Origin: an uncultured Bacteroidales bacterium
Lineage (GTDB): Bacteria > Bacteroidota > Bacteroidia > Bacteroidales > UBA932
Length of the DNA stretch: 7,675 nt
Direction of reading: 5' to 3'
Assembly (NCBI GenBank): GCA_900546395.1
Contig: URDD01000099.1
Location: forward strand, 1 to 7,675
The notes beneath the pieces were generated by a model. That model saw nothing but the letters and a program-made list of their open reading frames with translations. It had not been told where the DNA came from and searched no databases. Shown here in pieces: positions 1 to 7,548 of this stretch. The stretch's first letter is position 1; the number at the start of each line of letters is the position of its first letter. Position numbers and translations under genes: made by a program.

Positions 1-453
1 CTGACTACATCTATAGGTATAGAATGTGTGGTTGGCGAGAAGACAAGTGTGGGACTTATGTTCATGGGGCATATAAACCCTTATGGAATGAAATCCAAAT
101 TTCTTGCTTGTCAGCCTGAATTCAGATATTGGTTCGGAGGACGTCCGCTTGTAAGGGAATTTATCGGAGTTACTGCAGCTGCAGTAGCTTATAACACGAC
201 ATTGAGAGGCCAGGTATATGACGGATATTCATTTGTTGCCGGGCTTACTGGAGGCTATGCCTTCAATTTAGGCAAGAGATGGAATCTGGAACTTACTGCA
301 GGAGTGGGGATTGCTACCTTTTTCCATAAGCAGTATAGTGCAAGAGATAATTATCCGGCTTACGAAAGACCAGGAACAGATGAAGTGAATTCACATGGTT
401 ACAGAATAATTCCAGTCAATCTGGGTATAACCTTTTCTTATATAATCCTGTAG
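1..453 (+). CDS. DUF3575 family outer-membrane protein (5' end cut by window)
   Basis: The reading frame is open from base 1, before the first possible start (GTG at 28), and the translation upstream of that GTG (TTSIGIECVVGEK) already fits the family, so this is the C-terminal 150 residues of a longer gene and not a complete small one. The visible part has the DUF3575 pattern: a 'GIE' strand near the start, a QPEFRYWF motif (about residues 49-56 of the visible part), a glycine/aromatic strand pair (GLTGGYAFNLGKRWNLELTAGVGIA) and a C-terminal strand ending in aromatic and hydrophobic residues (VNLGITFSYIIL), as in small outer-membrane beta-barrels. Known members are Bacteroidota proteins, often encoded near fimbrillin and OmpA-like genes; their exact role is not established. 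The gene ends in tandem stops, TAG TGA, and the next gene starts 4 bases after the first stop, so the two are almost certainly co-transcribed. The family call is made by recognition, without a search. Confidence 0.85.
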   Translation: MTTSIGIECVVGEKTSVGLMFMGHINPYGMKSKFLACQPEFRYWFGGRPLVREFIGVTAAAVAYNTTLRGQVYDGYSFVAGLTGGYAFNLGKRWNLELTAGVGIATFFHKQYSARDNYPAYERPGTDEVNSHGYRIIPVNLGITFSYIIL

Positions 454-457
454 TGAG

Positions 458-2713
458 ATGAGAAAAATTTTGGGAATATCAGTTTTATGTGCGTTATGTC
501 TCTTGCGTGCAATCCAACCTTCTTGCGCACAGGAGAAGAAAATAGTGTCGGGTCATATCACAAACAGCAGTGATGAAGGGAAACCTATATCTGATGTCAT
601 TATATTTGCTTACAATACAGTTGCCGAAGCGGAGGATGCATATAATGCTCTAATTGAAGCAAGGAGAACCAAAGGTTATTTCAATGCCGGCTATGTGATT
701 GAAGCATATCCGGATTTAGGAGGATATTATGAAGTTCTCGTACCTGAAACCGGGGCACTCCTATTTTATACAGGCATAGCAGATCCTGTTCTGGAAAAAG
801 TCAATTACAGACTTGAAATTAATGTATCCTTTGCACTGAACATCATGCTTGAATCCTCAAAGATTACAGCAGGTACCTATGGCAGGATGGTAAGAAAACC
901 TCCTGTAATGAGAGGAAATACAACAGTGTTTCCAGTCACCTACAGATTCCCGGCTGAAGAATACGGCAAGTCAAATGCCAGGCTCGTGAAACAGTCTTCA
1001 CTTACGACAGGAAGTACCGGTGCTGGAAAGACTGAATTTTTCCCTCCGATTGTCCATGACGGCAAAGAGTATCACAGAACCCAGCTCAGGAGAATGAACT
1101 ATGAAGGTGAAAACGACCCATTATATATGATAGCAGAGCATTCGGAGCCGCTTTCAGATTCTCTTGTTTCAATTTCCTGGGTCGATTCAGTCGATGTATC
1201 TTCTACAGACAGCCGCAATCGTCTGAAATGGGAACTTTGGGTGGAAGACTATAACAGAGTGGTATATGCAGATTCAGGTGTCTTCCGTACAGACAGAATA
1301 GTGCGCCCTATGCAGTTTCTGGAATTTCCTTCGACTGGATATGATCTTGATCCTGCCAGGTTTATGAAAAAACCCAGAAGAGAGAGGCGTAATGTTGCAG
1401 GAGACATATCGCTTACATTCCTTATAGGAGAAGCAAGGTTTGACCCGTCAGACACTGCCAACGAAAAGAGTATGGAGAAACTCCGCGCAGAACTTACAGA
1501 AGCTGTCACAGACGAGGGTTCATCCCTTAAGGAATTTCATATAGACGGAACATCGTCTCCTGACGGTATATATTACAAGAACCTTAATCTTGCAAAAAGA
1601 AGAATGGCTTATGCCATGGATCGTGTAACATCCTTCCTTCCGAAAAATATAAAGGATCGCGTCTATATGACATCCAAGGCATCTGTTGAACCTTGGTCAG
1701 CTGTTGTGTCTATGTTGGAGAAAGATTCCCTGATAACAGAGGCATCCCGTTTAGGAGAAATTATAAAAGCCAATGAAGGCAAGCCGGACAGTCAGTTTAA
1801 GGCGATAAGAAGCCTGCCGTATTACAGGACAGTGATCGTTCCTTATCTCCAGTCACTGCGTAAAGTAAGGTATTCTTTCGTGACTGAAGTCTATAGGGAA
1901 CTTACTCCGGAAGAGATATATTCAGTATATATGACTGATAAGGAAGCTGGTCTGGAGAGAGAGTATGCTCTTTATGAGTATTGGCACCTCTTCAATATGG
2001 TAGAGGACAAGGCGGAACTGGAAAAACTTTATAGAAAAGCATGCGAGGTATCTGTAAAGACAGAAGCAAAACCTTGGGCTCTTCCGGTAAACAATCTTGC
2101 TGTAATTGACATTCAGAAAGGAGTTGCCGATACTACATATCTGTCTGAGTTTCTGGATTTGCGATTTCCGTGTGATTATGTTATCAGAGATATGAACAGA
2201 CGTACAGAGGAACTTGTAAACCCAAGTGCAGCAGTAGCCAATATGACTGTCATGTGTCTGATGCTCAAGGATTATGAACGAGCTTATGAACTTTCTTCAA
2301 TGCTCCCGTCTTCCTATGATACCCTTAAGGCGGCGGCATGGTGTATGGCAGGTAATTATGATGACAGTTCAGATGAAGGAAGTAAATATTATAAACTGAT
2401 GAGGAGATATTCTCCTCTGAACAGAGTTGTGATGAATCTGGCAAGTGGAAATATAGGGCTTGCAAAAGTAGCTCTTAAGTCGCTTCCTGCTGATGATCCG
2501 GTCACCAGGTATATCTCAGTTCAGATTATGTGCTATGGAAAACCTGATGCATCTGCATCTATGGATTTTGAAACGTATGAGCAGGCTCTTGAAAACCTGC
2601 TGTTCTGTTTCAAGGCTGATGCCTCATATATTGATATGGCAGAGCGTGACTATATGATCAGCGAGGATTTGTATAGAGAGGCAAAACGTCAGTATGAGAT
2701 TGAATACAAGTAG
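458..2713 (+). CDS. Secreted OmpA-like domain protein with TPR-like C-terminus
   Basis: A 751-residue exported protein. Residues 1-24 form a Sec signal peptide (MRK, hydrophobic core, likely cleavage SCA|QEKK). Residues about 29-125 resemble a carboxypeptidase-regulatory-like beta-sandwich (IVSGHITN...KPISDVIIFAY, with a GGYYEVLVP strand). A beta-rich middle section (about 150-310) follows. An OmpA-like domain occupies about 315-400: the strand DISLTFLIGEARFDP, then IDGTSSPDG at 362-370 and N-x-N-L-A-K-R-R at 375-382. In OmpA the peptidoglycan contact uses an Asp in this loop and an Arg about 15 residues later; here the Asp position is about Ser367, while Arg381/382 remains, so classical peptidoglycan binding is doubtful. 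Residues about 480-751 are helical and TPR-like (e.g. LKDYERAYELSSMLP, AAAWCMAGNYDDS). The ATG at 458 is the only start that gives the signal peptide. Its place between two barrel genes suggests a periplasmic partner in an outer-membrane assembly, perhaps a surface fibre; that is inference. Confidence 0.8.
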   Translation: MRKILGISVLCALCLLRAIQPSCAQEKKIVSGHITNSSDEGKPISDVIIFAYNTVAEAEDAYNALIEARRTKGYFNAGYVIEAYPDLGGYYEVLVPETGALLFYTGIADPVLEKVNYRLEINVSFALNIMLESSKITAGTYGRMVRKPPVMRGNTTVFPVTYRFPAEEYGKSNARLVKQSSLTTGSTGAGKTEFFPPIVHDGKEYHRTQLRRMNYEGENDPLYMIAEHSEPLSDSLVSISWVDSVDVSSTDSRNRLKWELWVEDYNRVVYADSGVFRTDRIVRPMQFLEFPSTGYDLDPARFMKKPRRERRNVAGDISLTFLIGEARFDPSDTANEKSMEKLRAELTEAVTDEGSSLKEFHIDGTSSPDGIYYKNLNLAKRRMAYAMDRVTSFLPKNIKDRVYMTSKASVEPWSAVVSMLEKDSLITEASRLGEIIKANEGKPDSQFKAIRSLPYYRTVIVPYLQSLRKVRYSFVTEVYRELTPEEIYSVYMTDKEAGLEREYALYEYWHLFNMVEDKAELEKLYRKACEVSVKTEAKPWALPVNNLAVIDIQKGVADTTYLSEFLDLRFPCDYVIRDMNRRTEELVNPSAAVANMTVMCLMLKDYERAYELSSMLPSSYDTLKAAAWCMAGNYDDSSDEGSKYYKLMRRYSPLNRVVMNLASGNIGLAKVALKSLPADDPVTRYISVQIMCYGKPDASASMDFETYEQALENLLFCFKADASYIDMAERDYMISEDLYREAKRQYEIEYK

Positions 2714-2740
2714 TTTAAACGATAATATTATAAATAGGAA

Positions 2741-3985
2741 ATGAAAAAAGCATTTATAACCATATCTGTTTTTCTTGCAGCGGCAGGTTTTATGACTCCG
2801 CAGAGTTCAGCTAAATCAGTTGCAGAGTCTGATACAGTGTCTGTCAATGTATTGGATGCTTCGGATTACAGTATGATGAAACGCTGGAGGCCGGAAGCAG
2901 AAGTGCCGTTCAAGAAAGGGAAATTTTCTGACAATTTGTTTTTCGGTGTAGCCGGATCCGGATTCAGAAGTGTTTATTCAGGATACAGCGGCGGCCCCCG
3001 TTTTTCGGTTCATGTAGGAAAGTGGTTCAATCACCACAGTGCACTCCGTATTTCACCAGGTGTCGGATATTATTTTGATAATCAATCAGGAGCGCGCATC
3101 AAGCAGATAGATGTAAAGGCTTCATATCTGTTAAATATTACCTCATATCTTAAAGGATACCGCCCTTCAAGATTCTTCGATGTTTCGGCAGTTGCAGGTG
3201 CAGGATATTCGTATTCCTGGAAATCAGTTAACAGCATACATTCTGTTTCTGCACACCTTGGTTTGAACTTTGATATACATATACTTAAAAACACCCACCT
3301 GTTTTTCGAACCTGTAGTGGATATGGCGATAGACGGACTCGGACGCCCGGCAAGCGAAATATCAAGAAGGGTCATGCCATTCTTCTGTGGAACAGTAGGA
3401 CTTAGTTATCTTATTGAAAATGACAGCCGTGATTTTCTTCCAAGAGGCAACTGGTTCGTATATTTGGCCGGGAGCACGCAGTTGCAGATTTCAGATAATG
3501 CTCTGAAAAATCTTAGTGTAAAGGATGCATTCGGCGGACAGGGAGCAATCGGTGTGGGACACAGATATTGGGACTGGTTTGCAGTAAGGCTTTCTTTAGC
3601 ATACTCAAACAGTAACTGGGACGTAGAACTGGATGGAACACCGCTTAGGGCAAAATATGCAGTAGGACGTCTTGAGGCAATGCTTGATCTGGTATCCCTT
3701 ATAGGCAAAAAGGATGACTACCGCTTTTCATTCTCCCTTATGTTCGGACCTGAGGCCGGAGTGATGATGAAAGACAAGATTGGCAGGAGAGTCATTCCAT
3801 TTGTAGGAATGACAGGCGGAGTACAGCTCAAGAGCCGTCTTTCAGACAGATTTTCAATATTTGTTGAGCCGCGCATGTCATATGTGCCTTATCCGGCATC
3901 TACTGGAAAAGCTTTTCCTGCAAATGCCAACTACTCTGACGGACTGTTCAACTGTAACATCGGACTCGAATTTGATATTTTATAA
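2741..3985 (+). CDS. Outer-membrane beta-barrel protein with two similar halves
   Basis: A 414-residue protein with a Sec signal peptide (MKKAFITISVFLAAAGFM, likely cleavage near QSSA|KS at 25). The mature part, from about residue 64, is made of short alternating amphipathic strands rich in Gly and aromatic residues, and it ends NCNIGLEFDIL, which resembles a beta-barrel terminal strand. The barrel region looks duplicated. Residues 64-226 and 237-414 share the same order of elements: a GG...GVGxxxW/Y strand pair, a long hairpin around SYLLNITSYLKG / LDLVSLIGKKDD, a G-rich strand, a strand ending LFFEP / IFVEP, then FFCGTVGLSYLI / FNCNIGLEFDIL. This could be one 16-strand barrel or two 8-strand barrels. 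The gene follows its neighbour by 27 AT-rich bases without a terminator, so it belongs to the same operon. I do not recognise a named family; porin-like or assembly-platform roles are both possible. Confidence 0.78.
   Translation: MKKAFITISVFLAAAGFMTPQSSAKSVAESDTVSVNVLDASDYSMMKRWRPEAEVPFKKGKFSDNLFFGVAGSGFRSVYSGYSGGPRFSVHVGKWFNHHSALRISPGVGYYFDNQSGARIKQIDVKASYLLNITSYLKGYRPSRFFDVSAVAGAGYSYSWKSVNSIHSVSAHLGLNFDIHILKNTHLFFEPVVDMAIDGLGRPASEISRRVMPFFCGTVGLSYLIENDSRDFLPRGNWFVYLAGSTQLQISDNALKNLSVKDAFGGQGAIGVGHRYWDWFAVRLSLAYSNSNWDVELDGTPLRAKYAVGRLEAMLDLVSLIGKKDDYRFSFSLMFGPEAGVMMKDKIGRRVIPFVGMTGGVQLKSRLSDRFSIFVEPRMSYVPYPASTGKAFPANANYSDGLFNCNIGLEFDIL
2930..3982 (+). repeat. Internal protein-level duplication in the beta-barrel gene
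   Basis: The first half (2930-3418, residues 64-226) and the second half (3449-3982, residues 237-414) align by eye at the protein level, most clearly at THLFFEPVVD versus FSIFVEPRMS and at the closing strands GTVGLSYLI versus CNIGLEFDI. No DNA-level repeat is obvious, so any duplication is old. The alignment is visual only. Confidence 0.5.
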
Positions 3986-4088
3986 ATATTTCCTTATAAT
4001 GCCGTATATTTAATGAATAATCGATTAACTTTACATAGTCGTATTCAGCTCTATAAGAGGTTTGGGATATTTGTAAATAATTTAAGGT
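3986..4088 (+). promoter_or_regulatory. AT-rich intergenic gap with a weak promoter candidate
   Basis: This 103-base gap separates the envelope operon from the TonB-C gene. GATATTTG at 4066-4073 differs by one base from the Bacteroidota -7 element TAnnTTTG and lies 15 bases before the ATG. I find no good -33 TTTG at about 19-21 bases upstream of it, so the call is weak. No convincing terminator is present: the only inverted repeat I see near the stop codon (ATATTT-TAT-AAATAT) is short, pure AT and has no T run. Read-through from the upstream operon is therefore possible. Confidence 0.3.
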
Positions 4089-4787
4089 ATGAAAAAACAT
4101 TTGTCTTTTTTAGTATTGTTTATTGCAGCAAGTTTTACTTGCGGCGCTCGCAGTGTTCAGTCGGATCCGCCGGAGCAAGCGGACACTCTGGTTGTCACGA
4201 GCATCAAATGCAATAAAAAGAAAATAGATACTGAGAACTGGCCGTTCGACGTGATATACAAATCTCTGGATAAGTTCATATTCGGAGAAAGAGAATTAAA
4301 ATTATTGGAGACCAGATCGCGTCCGGATGAAAATGATGTTTTTATACTTGCTGATATATCGTCCTCTGATGGTGACCGTTATGAACTGCTGTACAAGAAA
4401 AAGTCCAAAGGCAAGGTGTATATTAAGTTTTCAGATTACGAGATTACCTGCATAAATAAAAATGGAGGATGGAACGAGTTGGATAAAATGCCTTCATTTA
4501 TGGGAGGCTCTCCCGAATTATTTTCCAAATGGGTAACTATGCGGCTTGTTTATCCGAAAGAAGCAGAACAAAGAAAAGTGCAAGGATGGGTAATCGTGCA
4601 GTTTACGGTACAGACAGACGGCTCCGTTACTGATGTGAATGTCTTGCATGGAGTTGATGCTTCTCTTGACAGAGAAGCTGTGAGGGTAGTGTCATCTTCA
4701 CCCAAATGGTCTCCAGGGAAAAAAGACGGCAAGCCTGTCGTTGTCACATTCACCTATCCTGTTATTTTCCAATTGAAGGAGTCTTGA
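4089..4787 (+). CDS. Exported TonB C-terminal domain protein
   Basis: A 232-residue protein. The N-terminus (MKKHLSFLVLFIAASFTCG) is an export signal; the Cys at 18 could make it a lipoprotein, but the preceding SFT is a poor lipobox. Residues about 30-135 are an unrecognised lysine-rich segment. Residues about 138-232 are a TonB C-terminal domain: FMGGSPELFSKWV, then YPKEAEQRKVQGWVIVQFTV, DGSVTDVNVLHGVD, LDREAVRVVSSSPKWSPGKKDGKPV and a final YPVIFQL, all in family order. In true TonB this domain contacts the TonB box of outer-membrane transporters, driven by ExbB/ExbD. Here the transmembrane anchor, the proline-rich spacer and exbBD are missing, so it is better called a TonB-C-containing periplasmic protein than a working TonB. 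The start gives the signal peptide directly; AAGG at 4084-4087 lies too close to the ATG to be a normal Shine-Dalgarno site. A terminator lies 43 bases after the stop. Confidence 0.85.
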   Translation: MKKHLSFLVLFIAASFTCGARSVQSDPPEQADTLVVTSIKCNKKKIDTENWPFDVIYKSLDKFIFGERELKLLETRSRPDENDVFILADISSSDGDRYELLYKKKSKGKVYIKFSDYEITCINKNGGWNELDKMPSFMGGSPELFSKWVTMRLVYPKEAEQRKVQGWVIVQFTVQTDGSVTDVNVLHGVDASLDREAVRVVSSSPKWSPGKKDGKPVVVTFTYPVIFQLKES

Positions 4788-4821
4788 GAACATTGATTCC
4801 TGATATTTAAGGAAAAATCAC

Positions 4822-4829
4822 TATATTTG
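4822..4829 (+). promoter_or_regulatory. Bacteroidota-type -7 promoter element, probably for valS
   Basis: TATATTTG matches TAnnTTTG, the -7 consensus of the Bacteroidota primary sigma factor, exactly. A -33 TTTG at the usual spacing is not evident: the nearest TTG, at 4793-4795, is several bases too far away. Initiation a few bases downstream would fall at about 4834-4838, inside the terminator hairpin, leaving a leader of about 60 bases before the valS ATG at 4899. Confidence 0.5.
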
Positions 4830-4830
4830 C

Positions 4831-4869
4831 GAGATAATGTGCTGAAATGAGCATGTTATCTCGTTTTTT
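4831..4869 (+). terminator. Rho-independent terminator after the TonB-C gene
   Basis: Bases 4831-4843 pair with 4850-4862 over 13 base pairs (two are G-U wobbles in RNA) around a 6-base loop GAAATG, followed by G and six T (4864-4869). The hairpin plus T run is in the right place, 43 bases past the stop codon at 4787, to end transcription of the TonB-C gene before valS. Confidence 0.85.
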
Positions 4870-4898
4870 ATTGATTAGTAATATATTATATAATATTT

Positions 4899-7542
4899 AT
4901 GGAACTTCCAGCACAGTCCAGCAGAGACAGAGGACAAATGGTACGCCTATTGGCTTAAAAACAAATTTTTTCATTCAGAACCGGATCAGAGAGAACCATA
5001 TACAGTAGTGATTCCTCCTCCAAATGTTACGGGTATCCTGCACATGGGACATGTGTTGAACAATACCCTGAATGACGTTCTCGTCCGCAAAGCCAGGATG
5101 GACGGCAAGAATGCCTGCTGGGTTCCCGGTACCGATCATGCATCTATCGCCACTGAAAGCAAGGTAGTGGCAAAACTCAAGGCTGAAGGCATAAGCAAGG
5201 AGGACCTTACCCGTGAGGAGTTCCTCAAGCATGCATGGGAATGGAAGGAAAAGCATGGAGGCATCATCCTCGGACAGCTTCGCAAACTCGGTGCATCCTG
5301 TGACTGGGACAGAACCAAATTTACTATGGATCCGGAATTGAGCGAAGCAGTAATAAGTACATTCGTTTACTTTTATAAGAAAGGATATATTTACAGAGGT
5401 GTAAGGATGGTAAACTGGGATCCTGTCGGACTGACTGCAGTCAGTGACGAGGAAGTAATCCACAGAGATACTGTCAGCAAGTTCTACCACCTCAGATATT
5501 TCATTTCCGACGGACAGGGTAATCCTACTGACAAGTTCATAATCATTGCCACTACACGTCCCGAGACCATCATGGCGGATGCGGCGGTATGTATTAATCC
5601 TGAAGATGAAAGATATCATTGGCTTAAGGGTAAGAAAATTCTTATACCTTTGATAAACAAAGAGATACCTATTATTGAAGACAGTTATGTCGAAATGGGA
5701 TTCGGTACCGGATGTCTGAAGGTTACCCCTGCTCATGATGTGAATGACTATGAAATAGGTATAAGGCACAACCTTCCTGTCCTGGATATTATCGATGATC
5801 ACGGACGTCTTAACGAGAAGGCTCAGATTCTTGTCGGAGAAGACCGCTTTGAGGCAAGAAAGAAAATTGAAGTGATGCTTCAGGAAGCCGGCAATCTTGA
5901 AAAAGTGGAAGACTATACATCTCCTGTCGGATACTCTGAAAGGACGAATGCGGTCATTGAGCCAAGGCTCTCGATGCAGTGGTTCCTTAAAATGGAGGAT
6001 CTCGCAAAGGACGCATTGGAGTCAGTTGAAAGCGGCAAGGTGAAGCTTATTCCTGACAAATACAGGAATACATACCGTCACTGGATGGAAAATGTACGCG
6101 ACTGGTGTATCTCACGCCAGCTGTGGTGGGGTCAGCGTATTCCGGCTTACTATCTTCCTGACGGAAGCTATGTAGTGGAAGCTACGGCAGAAGCTGCTCT
6201 GGAGGCTGCCCGCAAGATAAATCCTGCTCTCAACGCATCTGATCTGAGACAGGATGATGATGTCCTTGATACCTGGTTCTCGTCATGGCTGTGGCCTATA
6301 TCGGTATTCGATACTCATAAGGCAGGACATCCGGATGCTGAACCGAACAGAGACCTCGCATATTATTATCCTACAAATGACCTGGTTACAGGACCGGATA
6401 TCCTTTTCTTCTGGGTGGCAAGGATGATAATGGCAGGAAACGAATTCATGAATGATGTTCCGTTCAGGAATGTCTATCTGACGGGTATCGTAAGAGATAA
6501 GCTGGGACGCAAGATGTCCAAGACACTCGGCAACTCACCTGATCCGCTTGATCTTATCGCTCAGTATGGTGCTGACGGTGTGCGTCTGGGAATGATGCTC
6601 TGCAGTTCTGCTGGAAACGACATACTTTTTGATGAGTCGCAGGTAGAGCAGGGAAGAAACTTCTGCAATAAGATCTGGAATGCCTTCCGTCTTGTTACAG
6701 GATGGACCGTAGATGCTTCTGCCGTTCAGCCTGATGCTGCCGCTGTGGCTGTGAAATGGTTTACGAACAAGCTGAACCAGACATTGGAGACAGTAGAAGA
6801 CCATTATTCTAAATTCAGGATTTCTGATGCGATTATGGCTATATACAAACTCTTCTGGGATGACTTCTGTGCGTGGTATCTGGAGTTGGTCAAGCCGGCA
6901 TATGGTGCAGGTATTGACCAGGCTACTTATGACGCCACAGTAAGTTTCTTTGACTCTTTACTGAAAATGCTGCATCCATTCATGCCTTTCATTACGGAAG
7001 AGCTTTGGCAGAACATGGCCCCGAGACAGGATGGAGAAACCATAATGCTTCAGCGTATGCCTGTGGCCGGTAAGTATGACGCTTCTGCAGTGACAGATTT
7101 TGAGATGGCCTGTGAGGCAGTCGTTGCAGTCAGAAGCCTGCGCCAGCAGAAGAATATTTCTCCGAAGGAAGCATTCAGTCTGATGATAAAGGGAGACTTC
7201 CCGATGTCTGTTATTTCAGCTGTCAGGAAACTTGCAAATGTGTCTGAAGTAAATGAAACGGATTCGTTCGGAGATGCATCCGGAGTTTCATTCATGGTAA
7301 GGACTGTGGAGATGTTCGTCCCTCTCGAAGGACTTGTAGATGCAGAAGAAGAACTTGCAAAATTGGAGGCCGCTCTTGAATATCAGGAGAAGTTCCTTGC
7401 TTCTGTAAGAAAGAAACTTTCAAACGAGCGTTTTGTTTCAAATGCACCTGAGCAGGTCGTTGCTGTAGAACGTAAGAAAGAATCGGATTCCCTTTCAAAG
7501 ATAGAGAGTCTGAAAGCGGCTATAAAATCAATTAAAGGTTAA
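4899..7542 (+). CDS. valS: Valyl-tRNA synthetase, with an apparent frameshift near the N-terminus
   Basis: Cytoplasmic class I synthetase that charges tRNA-Val and edits Thr-tRNA-Val. From 4918 the frame reads PAETEDKWYAYWLKNKFF, then REPYTVVIPPPNVTG with the HIGH-type motif HMGH (5041-5052). The editing domain has TTRPETIMAD (around 5550-5580) and GTGCLKVTPAHDVNDY. The tRNA-binding core has WCISRQLWWGQRIPAY and DTWFSSWLWPIS, and the KMSKS loop is KMSKT (6511-6525). The C-terminus is a coiled-coil arm (about 7340-7530, EEELAKLEAALEYQEKF...IESLKAAIKS). The expected start MELPAQ is ATG 4899, but that frame stops at TAA 4956-4958; the rest of the protein is one frame over. Between them the correct frame has no ATG, GTG or TTG before GTG 5008, which lies within the conserved PYTVVIPPPN and would remove 38 residues. 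With 5 bases restored the protein is 882 residues, about normal for this phylum. It may be an assembly error, a real mutation or recoding. The thioesterase gene follows after 6 bases. Confidence 0.93.
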
Positions 7543-7548
7543 TGACTT

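Noticed and set aside
1249..1509. Minus-strand frames opposite the OmpA-like and barrel genes (also 3082-3375 and 3406-3708)
   Set aside because: Short, without motifs, and entirely opposite genes with signal peptides and recognisable folds.
3970..3990. Inverted repeat ATATTT-TAT-AAATAT at the end of the barrel gene as a terminator
   Set aside because: Six A-T pairs with a 3-base loop and no following T run; too weak to call.
4013..4216. Plus-strand 67-residue frame starting upstream of the TonB-C gene
   Set aside because: It overlaps the TonB-C gene in another frame, lacks any family resemblance, and the overlapping gene has a clear signal peptide and domain.
4899..4958. 19-codon frame before valS as a leader peptide for attenuation
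   Set aside because: It has only one Val codon, no attenuator structure follows it, and its first six codons match the expected ValS N-terminus, so a frameshifted gene start is the better reading.
5008..5010. GTG 5008 as the real valS start
   Set aside because: It would begin the protein inside the conserved PYTVVIPPPNVTG strand, ten residues before HMGH, and discard a coding stretch that clearly reads as ValS.
4975..5802. Minus-strand open frame of 275 residues inside valS
   Set aside because: It lies opposite strongly conserved valS coding sequence, has no recognisable domain or signal, and is best explained as a shadow of valS codon use.
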